A stretch of 64,000 nucleotides of DNA, taken from Limanda limanda (taxonomy: Eukaryota; Chordata; Actinopteri; Pleuronectiformes; Pleuronectidae). The stretch's first letter is position 1; the number at the start of each line of letters is the position of its first letter. The notes under the pieces are model-generated. The model did no database searches and had not been told where the DNA came from. It worked only from the letters and a program-made list of their open reading frames with translations. Both the position numbers and the translations under genes were made by a program. Of the stretch, positions 21,251-33,682 are shown piece by piece. The DNA is taken from contig NC_083647.1 of the NCBI RefSeq assembly GCF_963576545.1, positions 4,569,507-4,633,506 of the forward strand, written 5' to 3'.

Positions 21251-23240
21251 AATTAACACCTCTTTCCCTTTTGGTTATTTCCACTCATGTTTTGAATATG
21301 CAGCAGTTCAGGGCCCTCTAGAGAAAACCTTATTATATATTTCTTGCTCAAGGCAATTAAAGACCGACCACAATCTTTAAGCTACCTTTTTCACAGTGTT
21401 GTTTATAGAAGGCAGTTTTTTCTAGGTGATACCATTTGTGGGTGGCCACATCTCAGAGAACACCATTCTGTTGATGAAGAACTTCACAGTTCTAAAACTG
21501 CTGCAGTGAAGTTTCTTATCATTCCCGCCTCACTTATCAATTTACTGCTTTGATTTATCGAAATCTTTAAATCAAGACATAGAGAAACACCTAAAACACT
21601 TTCTGTGGTAAAATAAAAGAGGATATTTGGCACACCCAGTTCCATTAACCTTGTCAAGCGCTGCTGGGGGTCAGCCAAAACTGAGCTTGCCAGAAATCTG
21701 AGTGTGTTTGAGTAAGATTTCCCTTTTATCAGAAGTGCTGTTAAAGCTCGTGTTGAATCAGAGGTCCCATCAAAGTACAGTTTGATACACGTGCTAGCAG
21801 CTGCAGCAAGTCAGTGTTTTAAGCTCAGTGTTAAAGAAACTGCTCACATGTGAATGTGAAGTAGGTATTGTTGAGGAACCATCCTCACTGTATATGCGAC
21901 TATATATTATGTATATAGTGTATATTACAGTATATCTGTACACCATTAGGAGAACAGTGCCTGTCTAATTGCACAGATACTCCATTCCATCTCTAAGCAG
22001 TACCCAAGGTCAGGTTATAGATAAAGGGCCAACATTGTAGTGTCTACGTTGATCTCCAAGCTTTAAGTTAAGAGATCAGCTTCAAATCTGAAACGTACCA
22101 AATCTATGGAGCTTGCTGTTTACGAAGTCAAAATGAAACTGTTGTGTCAGCGCTCAACATTTTTTGCAATTCTATTCTTACTTCAATCATCTACTTCCTC
22201 ATTCCAAATGTGTCGGTCTGTGTTTACTGACTAAAGAAACTGAAGGCAGTGTCAAAGATGTACCGTTTGTTAGAGCAGTTTTTTTTATTATTGATTGCCC
22301 CATCTGAACACGAAGACAAAAGTTCACTGTTACAACAAAGTGAATGAGTCTATTAAGTAAAAAGAAAGGGAGCAGATAAAGCAATAAACTTGGTCTGCTA
22401 AACATATACAAGTGGAAAAAAGGCTCCAGATTTAAAATTGTACATACATGCAGTATAATTGTAATATAATTATCGACTCAACATGTAACAACCTCAAAAT
22501 AATGAGCATTTTTGGAAGCATATTTTAAAGGCAAATAAACAAAACAGATTTACTTTAAGAGACAAATGTCCTTATAATACTGACAGCAAAGTTGGGTTGC
22601 TGTGGGAGGAACATAAACCAGTGCAGATCCATTTACTGGACAACTATGAAAAGTCATTTATATAGACACTCTACAGAAAGAGATCGGCTTTATAAGGAGA
22701 GTTGTGGTAAGATTTAATTTAAACACCCTCTGTGTTTTTTTCCTAATGCTAAAATTAGTCACAACCTTTTTCTAATGTCAGCACACAGTCATAATTAGAT
22801 TCTTTCTAACATGCAATCCACAAGTTCAAAAGGTTTAAAGGCCAATCAAGGTTGTTGTATAACACAGGCTGTGAAGAAAAAAAATAACTTGCTTTCATTA
22901 ATATAATTTAATTTAAATTGCAAGTGTCCTGGTGGGCACCTCAGCCAATTTTAACACCATAAATTAATACAACACCCTTTGTTAGCAGAAGGCAAAGAAC
23001 ATATGAATAATTCATTCCGCAGAGAATAATTTATGTTGTCTTAAAATATTAAACTCACATTACGCTTACAGTTGATCAAGGCAATATATCAAAACATTAA
23101 TTATAATGGCTCATAACAGCAGCAACAATCAATCTTGTCTTGATCGACACACAAAAGGAAGGCAAAATGTTATTTTCATTCCAGCAAAGCAGAGACAAAT
23201 ATCCAGGCTCTAGTGTTTATCTCACAAATCAACATCTGCA
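21250..23240. other. Intergenic or c9orf72 3' UTR, nothing recognised
   Basis: It is AT-rich, with no open frame resembling a protein. Part may be the c9orf72 3' UTR: ATTAAA at 23249-23244 and AATAAA near 22290, both minus strand, are the candidate poly(A) signals. Confidence 0.4.
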
Positions 23241-23344
23241 TGCTTTAATGTAACATTAATACAAATAAAAATAAAAAAAACAATATCACAAAAACATGTT
23301 TTCGTTAACCGTCCAATAAATAAAGTGCACATGTAGAATAAGAG

Positions 23345-23531
23345 TCACAAGGTCATGAGTACATCTCGCTCCTGCATGCTGGTGTAGAATGGCTTCCCAA
23401 ACACAAACGAGTGCAGCCCCGCCCTCAGCTTCTCAGCGAAGGCCATTATGATGCTCAGGTCTCCCTCCACCGTCAGATCCAGGTCTGTCTTTAAATTGCG
23501 CAAGGATCTAAACGGCTTCTTCCCCTTTTGC
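23345..23531 (-). CDS. c9orf72: c9orf72 terminal coding exon with stop
   Basis: It encodes QKGKKPFRSLRNLKTDLDLT, EGDLSIIMAFAEKLRAGLHS and FYTSMQERDVLMTL, then TGA at 23347-23345. It is near-identical to the human C-terminus. The acceptor is TTTCCAG. Confidence 0.95.
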
Positions 23532-26500
23532 CTGGAAAGGAAGGTGAGGAAATATTGATACTGTGGTGTAAGCGCTAACAACCTACAATACTCAGGGTCA
23601 GAGGATTTGCATTAGCATCTAGTTGGGTTGCAGCTGTGGACAGGAATGCCATGCCACTATGAATTATGTATCCCGCTACAGCATGGCAAGTGAGCATAAA
23701 CAATCTTGTCGAGACACCTGGAAGATTGCACGCCCTTAGACATTAGATTGTTACCAACACCATAAACTAGACCGCTTATATGCTTTAACACGAGCCCAAG
23801 AATAATGGTTTTCCTTGTGTGGTTAGTGTTTTCTCAACAGTGAGGTATGTTGTTCATGTTTTTACTTTGTATGGAAACATCTCAGTTGGAACCAGCATCG
23901 GTAATGCTTTGTGAAGACATTTTTTGTATATTTAGTTTAACAAAATTTGTGATGTCTGTATAATTTCATCTGAATAAACCCAAAATATAACAAAGAATCA
24001 TTCTGATGTGTTGGTTCTAAGGTACAACCACGTTGAACTGGTTGTCCATTTTCCTTTTCCTCTTGAATTTTTACCTCAGAGAAAACTCTCTTTGAGAACT
24101 CAAAACTGTGCTTCAACTCTTGAGGCTAAACCACCGTTGTTGTGCCTTCCTGAATTAATCTGAGCTTCACAAGCACTGATCCTAGAATGTCTTAAATGTA
24201 GTAGGATGCAAAGAGAAATTTGGAGCAATGAATGTGAAGTTTTGATAGTAGAGGGTGGAAAAACTGATTTTTTTTCATGATTGTGTGTGTGCGTTTGTGT
24301 GTATGTGGTCTAAGTACTTTGCGTGCACCTTGATTTGTGTTTCTACATAACTAAGAAATTAATTCGTTAGGGGTTTTTAGAGCCAGGGTGTTAGGACACT
24401 GTCAAATGAACACAAACATTTAAATAAGGCAATATTTTGCGAAAGTTAGAGTAAGTAGAATAATAGTCTGAAACTTTATAGCTGATTTTATAAGAAATAT
24501 AAGCCTGGGTCAGGAGGTCACAGATAGGCAAGACTGACTAAATACTAATGTAGCATAAAGAAACACTTGCTGAAAGACTTTAAACATCTCTCACACACAA
24601 GAGCAAAGCAAGATGTGTAAAACTAAATTAAATATGGTGTGACTGCTGTCCTAAAAGGAGCAGAAAGGTCAGTCCACTGATGGCGAGCGCACAAGGATGT
24701 GTCTAGCCCAGATGGAGCTTTGACCAAGTCACCACAGGGAGGATGGCATGAAAAAATACAGAGATGCTAATGACATGGTGGACTGCAAAGTCTCAGATGA
24801 ATTGTCTGGAATAAAGAAGTTGCTTCTGGAGTGAAGCCAGAAAGTGGTTACTGTAACCTTAAAAAGGGACCAGAGCGTGACTCAAGACAAAATTATTCCT
24901 ATTTCTTTTACAAGGTACTGAACGGGGTCTCCGGAGAGCAGCTAAAGTCCATGGATTTAGTTGAGTGTAAAGCTAAAGTAGCAGTTTTTAACTTGTTTTA
25001 TCACTGAGTGAACATTCTAGGAACTGACTGAATTAAAGGTGAATTAATGTAAAACGTGGTGTGAGGCCATCAAAAGCCACCAGGTCACCTTACAACCTGG
25101 AATAGTCTCCATTTGTGTGCCTGCGGTGGGTAGAGAAATGAGAATTTCTTGTCAGTGATTAAAATGATGATCATAAAAGCATCATCTGGTGTTTTGATGC
25201 TGATGATGTTGTCATGGCTGGCTCCACTCCAGACTCTCTCAGGGTTGTGTGGCTGTGAAGCAATGGCATGTCCTTTACATCATTATGACTCAACACACTA
25301 TTCGCTTCATTCGGCACATTAAAGGGGAAGCAGTCATTCTCAGGTGATGCTGAGGATTCATCGTCCTGTGTTGCTAGACAACCAGCCACGTCTTCCTAGT
25401 TTCTTTTCCAACATGAATTATTTGCCCTTTTTCCTACATACCAGTGCTGTCCTGTGATGTATGGCTCAGCTGTTTATTTTGTATTTATTGTGTATAAAAT
25501 TACAGAAACTGTCCTAGTTTGCCACAGCTCAAAGTATTGTCTTCCACATTCTTTGCAGCCAGTATTTAAAATAGAATTAGATTATATCTGTAGCACCTGC
25601 AACTGCAGGGGGCAGCTCAGGTCAGGCCAAGAAGCCTAGTATTGGCACATCATACAGAATCCTCTCATGTGCACCGTGTACCATAAACAGAGAGTGCTGG
25701 TGTTCTCCACAGTTCTGCCTGCCTGCTGAGGACTACATGCCCATATAGCTGGTGCGAAACTCAAGGACAGACTTTTTAGACTCCTCTCTACATACACGTG
25801 CATCATTTGGATTGTCTCTTTTGAAAGACAAAAGCTGAAGCAGGGGAATACTTTGATATTCTGGTCTTACAGAGAAGCACAAAATCAGATCATGAAAATA
25901 GACAATAGGGATCAGGTCTGATAAGCAGGAAAGGAGGGATGAGGGTAGATGCCTTCCCCTTTAAACCAGAATGATAAAAAAACTGTCCCTCCATCCCCCT
26001 GTGTGAGAGAGATGTGTGTAAAGATTGAGTATTTGCAGGAGAAAAGCTAGTGCCGTTAACAAAACTGTTTAATTCTGCATTTAGTTAAATATATCATGTA
26101 AAATTTTAAAACTGTCTGCTCATGCTACATTTCCATAGTTGGGACCTGGAGCAAATATGAGATCAGAGCAGAGACATGGTCAGAAGCACTCAGTAAATAC
26201 CGGTCAGAAAGGCATCCAAAGAACAGGAGGACAGTGCTTTGTGCCCCTACTTCTCTCGCTGTGTCAGATTGATGATCAGCAGCACTGGGAGAAGTCCTAC
26301 CAACAATGGTGGCCATTAAAACATCCATGAAGATTTTTTCCATCTTCAGAATCCAGGATTCAAGATTCAGTATAAAATCAGTAGATACACTATCACTGGG
26401 TAAAATCACACAACAAGCATACAGTTGTCTACTGTAGGTGAGAAACACTGGTTAGAAAGATTCACACCAGGTTCCATCCATGTGTTAAAAATTCACACAG

Positions 26501-29500
26501 TAAAAAAAAAAGAAACCGATTCTTGATTATTCTTGTGCTACACATCACGACTACACACTCAGCCGAGGCTGAGCGATGACTCATCCGATCATGAGTTGCC
26601 TCTGCTGTTTAGCAGAAAGGTGCCTGTGTTCTTTGCACTTCTCCTGAATGGTAACCTTACAATGTGCTCCTTTTTCTCTGTGTATGACGTACTGCTATTC
26701 AACTTCATCTGTTCATCAAGTGTCTGTTTTACACCTCCGGTAAACTGAATCGCTATAACTTCACCATGTTCACATGCATTTCAAACCAATACACAGTTAT
26801 TACCAGTAAAGTCACACCCCTCTCTCCACTCTGAGCTGAGAGTGTGTTCCTCTCCTCTTTTTACCTAATGGTATTTGAGATTTGGTTCAGCTGGGTCCTC
26901 ACCCAGGACTAACAGCTGTTCCACAGTTGGAGTCAGTGTTGTCTGGTCCCTTTGACCATGTATTCTGTAATTTGTCACTAGGGGGTTGCCATATCCTCAC
27001 CCCTGTACAGCCAAACATCACGGATAAGATGAACAGATGCAGAAAAAATCACTGACCTGACTATTTTGACTCTAAGCTTCAGAACAGTACGTGTGTTACA
27101 TCAGGCAACAGATGACAGGGCTTAAAGTTATTTCTGGCTGTGTGTCCTGTGGGGGGCCAGCGGTGATCAGTGATGATGTTGCTGTCTAAGCAAGGGCAAT
27201 GGCTGGAGTGCAGTGTAGTAAAAAAAAAAAAAAGACAGCGAGCAATTGAACTATTAGATCTGATATTTCGATTTGTCTGTGCCGTGCCTATAGCCACATG
27301 TTAATCCCTTTCGTTATTTGAATGGTAGTTGTGTTAGTGAGAACTCTTACGTTTCGTCCTCGATGTACTTGAGCAGTGTGAGGGCTTTCCTGTGGAGCAG
27401 CAGCAGGAACTGGGCCAGATAGGTGCTCCGCAGGGACAGGGCCGGCTTCAGCATGAACACCTGGGTACAACACAGGATGTCAATTCGAAGTCTGGGCTAC
27501 AAAAGAAAAAAATTATAATATCACAACCCCCCCACCCTCCTATGTGCTAACCTTGAGAAAAAAACTATTGCTGTTGTCATGAGAAAAACCATGTAAGCAC
27601 AACTCTGGGGACACCTTTGTGGAAAGATGATGCGTTGCGACCCTTGGGAATAAATTCTTATGCTTAGAATCTATGGGCTCTAGATATTAAATCAGTGTTA
27701 TGGAGGCTCAAGTTTCAAGTACGACCTGCAGCCAGAAATAAACTTTGAGGCTATTTCAAACAATACGTTGATCTTATATAATATATAATAGTTCTTACAC
27801 CTATAACACTTATATACTTGTATACAATAAGTAAACTAGAACCACTGCACTGAGGTTGTATGCCTCCGCTTACCAGTGCAGTTTCTTTGTGCATATTACT
27901 TTATCACATTCACAGTGGTCAAAGGTCATAGTGACCTTATATGAATCCGGAAAATAAAAGTTTGTTGAAATGTGTACAAAGAAACAGCACTGGTTGGCAG
28001 AGGCATCCCACCGCAGTGCGGTAATTCTAGTTTTCTCCCCATGACTTGATTAAGATGACTAACTTTCCCTTTTTAGAGGGACAATAAAAAAATAATAAAT
28101 GTTGCTATAGACTTACCTCGTCGATAAATGACTTCACCAAAGTGTCATTATGCATTACGTCCTGAAATATATTCCTAAGAAAAAAGACATAGAAGTTACG
28201 ATGTTAAATTTGAGCAGGAGAAAAGTACAGCTAGCTTAAGAAAGTGCAAATTAAAATTGTATATCAATGGATATGTTTATGTCTTACAGGTCAGGTGTGA
28301 AGGATTCATCAGTGTGAATGACTGTGTCTGGGGGTATGTCCTCCTCGCTGTCGGTCTTCCAGAGCGTGCTCAGCTCTGACCGCATGTAGCGCCGCTGGTT
28401 GTACATGTGCTCGTGGCACGGTGGCATCTGCTTTACAGTGTTGATGTCCACGTCGATGTGAGTGGTTGGGTACGGTGAGTAGAGCACCTGGCGGAAGGGC
28501 AGGACAAAGCTGCCCGTGGAGTCCTGGGAATAAATAAATAAATAAATAAATAAAAGGTTATGAAACCTGTATCGACAAACTGCCAACTTTGGAATAATCT
28601 TACAACCTGCTATGATTATTTTTTAATGTGATGTGTGATAACACATTATTATTATTCATGTCTTGACCCAATTTGAAGAGCACAGGACACACTGTGTTTA
28701 TAAAAGAAACAACAACAATAATAGGAAGAAAGGCAAAAAGGAAGCAGACGCTTAAAGAAATGCCAAACAAAAAAAGGGTGAATATCAGCTTTTCAAAAAC
28801 GTTCTATATCTATGTCACATATGTGTGAAGAAGCTTTAATAAATAATTTCACATTCTGCAAGCAACGAGATTTCAATATCCTTTTCTGTTGTTTCTCCCC
28901 AGGCCAATTCTTCTTGTCTCACACTGTATTTTACACGGAAATTTTAAATAAGATTCACAGCCAGCATGTACTATGCTGACTGTGTTGATGGAACAAACTA
29001 CTCTACCGAGCTTTCTGCTCATTGTTTTGCTGCTCTCATTCCAGTTAACTTCCTACAAAGTGTTATACCCTATAGCGTAAATAGTGTGAAACCACAAACT
29101 AACTGAACTAGAACAAACATAAATGGCACATCTACTCGAATAGATGCCATTATCTTACTTTGCATATTGCAGTTGCCCTAGTAAAACTAAATGTGGAGAC
29201 CCCATTAAAGAAAGCTCAGATGAAACAGATCTGAATCTTGTGCAGTGTTGTAATAAAGAATATCTTAATGCAACTATTTCAGGTCTGAAGAAAAATCAAA
29301 CCAGTCAGAACGCAGACTGGGCGAGATCACACAAGCAGGCAAAATAAAGCACCAAGCTCAAATTCAAACCACATTAAACTAATGAGAGGGAACTGGTGAC
29401 TACCTTGAGCAGACCCTGTACAAACAGGCCAGTGTCATATTTAAAGGAAGAATCTGCCTTGCATAGGCGAGAGCACTTCCTCTCGGATGGGGTGAGGAAG

Positions 29501-32500
29501 ACACAGAGCGTTCGCACAATCTGCAAGAAAACACGGTCACATTTGTCAAAAAAAGAACTTTGAATAGAGGAACAGCTTTGGTCATTTCAGAACAAAACAG
29601 AACCGGAATGAAACAGTTTGACACAATAGGGGTTGTGTTAGGTTATGCAATCATGTTGTATTTAAGATTCTTTTTCCAAACAAGGTCAGAAAATAAACAG
29701 CCTTTTGTTGACTGTTGGATTAAAACAAAAGGTGAATTGCTGGAAAATCAGCATATAAATTTACTGAAGAAGCTTAATTTTGCTTTCAGAGCTTAATCTG
29801 TCTTGAGGCTACCTGGTAGATACAAATAAAGATCTTGTTTTAATTAGTGCTCTGTTCAGGCCTCAAGCCAAATAAACTACAGTTAAGACTGTGCAGGCTT
29901 TAGATGTTCATTGGGCAAACTAATGCTGTAGCTGGTTGCAACTTGTTTTGTTTTTAAATTGTATGTGTTATCAACATCTTACACGTTGTTTGTTTACATT
30001 CAATCCCCACTCTTCCCCATCTGCATGCCGAAATGTGTCCTTGGCAAGATACTGAACCCCTAAATGGCCCCTCATTAATGTTGAGTGTACTAAAAATGTA
30101 AGTCGCTTTGGACAAAAGCGTCAGCTAAATAACATGTAATGTAATGTAACATATGGTTGTATTGTTCTTACACATAGTTTGTTGCTTGTGGTTGTTTGAT
30201 TTTGATATGATATTGTAGCTACATTATTGTTTTTATTGATGATAAATATATAATTTAAATACAAAGCTTATTGAAATGATTTCAGTTTGTTTATCAGTAC
30301 TACAGTAACATTTAAAATACCATGATAGCACTGATACTTGGATGATAATCTGGTTCACTATAATCGTAATACAACATTTTCACATCGTTTCACCTCAAAC
30401 TGTTCTTGCTTCTACTGAAGACTGCTTTGAAAACTATATAGTGTGCATGATCAATTTCCCTCTCATTTATTTGTGCCCAACGTGTCTTGTTTTAACTAAG
30501 ACATCCTCTCTGTTACAGCAGTAACTTTGTTTCCGATCCCAGACTGAGATTCAAAATACTGAGAAATTCCCTGAACAGCACAAAATTATATTTAAGCTGC
30601 GCAGATGGATTCCAAATGTTGTCTGTGTGCAGCACTAATCCAGTGAACTTACCTTATTTACTTTCTCTGGGTTGCTTCCAACTACGATTGAACAGCCGCA
30701 AGTCTGCAGATGAGAGCTGATGGCCCTGAACCAAAGAGACCAAAACATGCAAATTAGAACCAATTCGCTTCATTAGCCCAACTGTAATTATTAATGACAG
30801 CTTTTAGGAACGATCACTTTGACAGAGGAACTAAACCCTGAAAAAGGGTTTACAAGGAAGAATTAAGAAAGCAATTGGCTCTGGGTTCATAGCAAGTTAC
30901 ATTAATAATTGTGTTTTACAAAAAGTGTACATATTTACTCATGAAGTTTGCTTGAGATTCGGGTCTTTTGATAATATATCAAACAAGGTTTTTTTCCAAT
31001 TAAATATCTTAATAAATCAGATACAAATAAGTTTTGGATCCAGGTAAACACGTTCCAGTTTCCAGATACTTTATCATGTCCACGGGATATAGAACACATC
31101 CTGTGCAGCTCGGAGCAATCAGCAGTGCTGTTGTCAGAATGGACTCTCAATGCTTTACTGCGATTTAGCTTTCATATTTTCTCTGGAGGAATCTTTGGTA
31201 AAGGGGAGAGTCATTACTCATCATTGGTAGGTTGATGGGTGTTAAATGGGCACCGTTCATCATCTGTATCCATTTGCCTGTACCGGAGTGCTTACTTGTG
31301 GAGGAAGTCCTCGTGGCAGCTGTCCCCGATGTCATCATCATTTAGCACCGTGTCTTTTATCTGTTCAGCAGTAGCAAAAAACAAATGAGTCAATTTTAAA
31401 ATGAAAATCTGTCTCAACCAAAACAAAAGTGCTGATGGGCACATTTGCAGGAAGAATAATGAAAATAAGAAACACCAAAACATCAAAACAACAGCGGGGG
31501 AAGGATTGCGGGAAGCTTCTTTGTGCTTCTTTTTTTTGTTGCATTACGGGAACAAATGTGTGGAATCCCACCGGGTGGTGAACTAGGCAGAGAACCTGGA
31601 TAATTCAAGCCTCTTGGAAATAGAGGCCATTTAAACAAGTGCAAGAATGAAACTGTGGAAATTTGCCAAAATTAGAGACAAACGATTTTGTTTGGGATTT
31701 CATGCGAGTGTGTTTCAACATGGGAGCCAGCTCCTTTCAGTTCCTGTCACCACTATGTTCATCATAAACTGTTATGTCCCCCTTCACTTTAAAAGATTAA
31801 GGTGGCAAGATTTATTAAGGCTTTTGGATTCAATAATGAATGTTAACAATGTCAGCCATCCTAAATTTATTTCACATTCATTACAGGGGTGTGTGTGCGT
31901 GCCTGCGTGTGTGTGTGTGTTGCTCACATCTATATCCTCTGTCACGCTGTGGGACTTCATGGAGGCCAACAACTCCATGATAGGGACGATCTCCAAGCTC
32001 AACACTGAGATGATGTTGTAGCCCTGAAGTTAAAGGAAACATGAAACAGTAAACGTAAACACAGATGAAGGGGTATTTTTTGGAATAAACTTTTGCATGT
32101 TTGATATGCATAGGGTGGACAAAATAAAATGCATCATAAATAGACTGATAAAGAATCCTGGTCGATTTTACACAGTGTCTCCTCCAAAGAGCAATGATCT
32201 GTTCATTTTGTCACTTTAAAATGTCACACTGTTCATTAATTTGTCGAAAAATTAAGCAATAGAAAATATATAAAAGGGCTTCATATCTACATGAAGCAGA
32301 TATAAATATATAAAATGAATTAATTTATCTTGTACTTCAGCTCTTATGTAACTTATTAATAATCATTGCGACTTCAAACAAACCTCAAAATGTGTGTTAT
32401 ATTTGGTTAAAGGACAATCAGGGTTGGATACTGTTAGAACACTTTTGTATCAATAGATTATATGACTGATGTTGCACTTAAACTAGTACCAAAACTAAAA

Positions 32501-33682
32501 CAATCTTTCTGTTATTATTTTAAATTTAAAACAGTCCAGTTTCTCAGCCATTAAAACAAGCAGCAGTTCAAGAACTGACTTTTAGTTTCAGTTTAGAGAC
32601 TGTGCCAAAAACAACTGAGAATGGACACTCAGCCTTGAAGCCAGTAAGCCACATTTGCTAGCTATAAGAGCCCTGGAAACCGGGGACTATGATTTATATA
32701 GTTTCTCAACGTGACTCAACAAAACTAACAGAGCAGGAAACAGGCCAAACTGTAGGTGCATTACGCAAAATAAAGCCCTGCTGCAATATTTATGTCCGGA
32801 GGAGCCGTCTGACAAGAGGGATGCAGTAAAACTAACAATAGTGATAAACATGCACAACACAGGAGATTGATAAATAGGCCTTTACAGCAGTATGTGCGGT
32901 GATGGTGTATTTTGAGGCACAGTGTCTCAGGATGGTTTGTCTGCCCTTATTATTACCTACTCACTTGCTGTCTCCGCAGGAGCTCTCAGAACTAATTAGC
33001 TAACTTACTCCTTTCTGTCGGGAGACAGCAACTTTATTACTCTGCCAATGTTGTTGCAGTCCCAAACGGATGACAAAGCTGATAGATTTCATAATAACCC
33101 TTTAAAATAGGAAAGTAAGGTCGGATATGAATGATGGTAGGTATATTTTAAAAGCATGAAGTGTAAATCTTTGTTAACTACTGTGTGAATATTAAGCCTA
33201 TGTCCAGGAGTGAGAGATTAAAGGATCAGCGTTACCTTCTGCATCCAAATGCGCCCCTTGCGGATGGCGTGTTTGAGCCTCTCCACGCAGATGGTGTGCA
33301 GAGGCAGGTAGAAGGCCAGCTCGGTCTGCGGCAGGATGATGGACAAGGCACACGTGTTCTTGTCCCCCTTCAGTTCACCGTCAAAGATGAGGGACACAAT
33401 GATGACGCCCTTTTCTGCCAGGACGAAGAACTTCACATCCACGGCGCCACACTCAGCACTGCGGAGAATCTCCCCATTAAGAGTGTGATTGGCCAGAAAG
33501 GTGACCTCTCCATCACTGAGGAACATCAGCTGGTCGCCCTTCGGTGACCAGATGTGTCGCACCCGCGGGCCCAGGATGTTGTCCCAGTAGGCAAAGGTGG
33601 CAGCCAGCAACGGACATTCTCCCTCTACTGCAACTTCAGACTTTGCCACAGCAGGCGACTGGGGAGGACAGCCGGAAGACAT
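23345..33682 (-). CDS. c9orf72: c9orf72, DENN/longin protein of the C9orf72-SMCR8-WDR41 complex (complete coding region)
   Basis: C9orf72 pairs with SMCR8 and WDR41 in a GTPase-regulating complex at lysosomes and in autophagy. It has an N-terminal longin domain (here about residues 20-165) and a C-terminal DENN module (about 200-460). The coding exons are 33682-33236, 32023-31928, 31360-31296, 30725-30653, 29520-29404, 28523-28288, 28174-28117, 27460-27351 and 23531-23345. They total 1389 nt, or 462 codons plus TGA. Every junction is in phase and every intron is GT-AG. Near-identical blocks include SPAVAK, TFAYWDNILGPRVRHIW, NDDDIGDSCHEDFL and PTTHIDVDINTVKQMPPCHE. Human is 481 residues. The deficit equals its 20-residue exon 3 (between MHK and GQSIIP), which I cannot find here. 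ATTAAA read on the minus strand at 23249-23244 and AATAAA near 22290 are possible poly(A) signals. Confidence 0.95.
27351..27460 (-). CDS. c9orf72: c9orf72 exon (human exon 10 equivalent, 110 bp)
   Basis: It encodes VFMLKPALSLRSTYLAQFLL, LLHRKALTLLKYIEDE and part of the next Thr codon. The donor is AAAC|GTAAGA. The following intron, 3.8 kb, is the longest in the gene. Confidence 0.94.
27833..28033. mobile_element. MITE with about 55-bp inverted ends, 201 bp
   Basis: The left end reads AAACTAGAACCACTGCACTG. The right end read backwards is AAACTAGAATTACCGCACTG. Further in, both have ATGCCTC, CCAGTGC and TGTTTCTTTGT-like words. It lies in the c9orf72 intron between the 110-bp and 58-bp exons. 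Confidence 0.75.
28117..28174 (-). CDS. c9orf72: c9orf72 exon (human exon 9 equivalent, 58 bp)
   Basis: It encodes NIFQDVMHNDTLVKSFIDE. The acceptor is TTCTTAG and the donor GAG|GTAAGT. Confidence 0.94.
28288..28523 (-). CDS. c9orf72: c9orf72 exon (human exon 8 equivalent, 236 bp)
   Basis: It encodes DSTGSFVLPFRQVLYSPYPT, HIDVDINTVKQMPPCHEHMY, NQRRYMRSEL and DESFTPDL. The polypyrimidine tract of its acceptor is made of a TTTA microsatellite (AAAT on the plus strand, 28529-28555). Confidence 0.95.
28529..28555. repeat. AAAT microsatellite next to a splice acceptor
   Basis: It consists of about six AAAT units. On the transcribed strand it is TTTA repeated up to the CCCAG of the c9orf72 236-bp exon. 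Confidence 0.9.
29404..29520 (-). CDS. c9orf72: c9orf72 exon (human exon 7 equivalent, 117 bp)
   Basis: It encodes IVRTLCVFLTPSERKCSRLC, KADSSFKYDTG and LFVQGLLK, in phase 0 at both ends. Confidence 0.95.
30001..30150 (+). repeat. Dispersed fish repeat, copy 3, with GTCGCTTTGGACAAAAGCG tail
   Basis: It starts like copy 2 (CTGCATGCCGAAATG, GATACTGAACCCC). It ends in a different common tail, AAGTCGCTTTGGACAAAAGC followed by GTCAGCTAAATAACATG and TGTAATGTAA. It lies in a c9orf72 intron. Confidence 0.6.
30653..30725 (-). CDS. c9orf72: c9orf72 exon (human exon 6 equivalent, 73 bp)
   Basis: It encodes AISSHLQTCGCSIVVGSNPE and then KVNK. The acceptor is GGTTCAG and the donor AAG|GTAAGT. Confidence 0.95.
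31296..31360 (-). CDS. c9orf72: c9orf72 exon (human exon 5 equivalent, 65 bp)
   Basis: It encodes IKDTVLNDDDIGDSCHEDFL and then HK across the junction. The acceptor is GAACAG and the donor AA|GTAAGC. Confidence 0.95.
31887..31922. repeat. TG microsatellite just after a c9orf72 donor
   Basis: It is an imperfect (TG) tract on the plus strand, so CA on the transcribed strand. It begins within a few bases of the donor of the 96-bp exon. Confidence 0.85.
31928..32023 (-). CDS. c9orf72: c9orf72 exon (human exon 4 equivalent, 96 bp)
   Basis: It encodes GYNIISVLSLEIVPIMELLA and then SMKSHSVTEDID. The first ten residues differ more from human (GQSIIPMLTGEVIP) than any other part of the protein. The donor GAT|GTGAGC is followed by a CA-rich tract on the transcribed strand. 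Confidence 0.93.
33236..33682 (-). CDS. c9orf72: c9orf72 first coding exon (human exon 2 equivalent)
   Basis: It encodes residues 1-149, opening MSSGCPPQSPAVAKSEVAVE and ending IRKGRIWMQK, most of the longin domain. The donor AAG|GTAACG leaves phase 0. An acceptor TCATTAG at 33723-33721 suggests 38 nt of 5' UTR in this exon. Confidence 0.95.

Noticed and set aside
32941..33000. Possible diverged c9orf72 exon 3 (AG...GTGAGT on the minus strand near 32960-32990)
   Set aside because: In the required phase 0 it reads into a stop at the second codon and shows no similarity to the 20-residue human exon.
33185..33547. 120-codon plus-strand open frame
   Set aside because: It is the antisense shadow of the c9orf72 longin exon.
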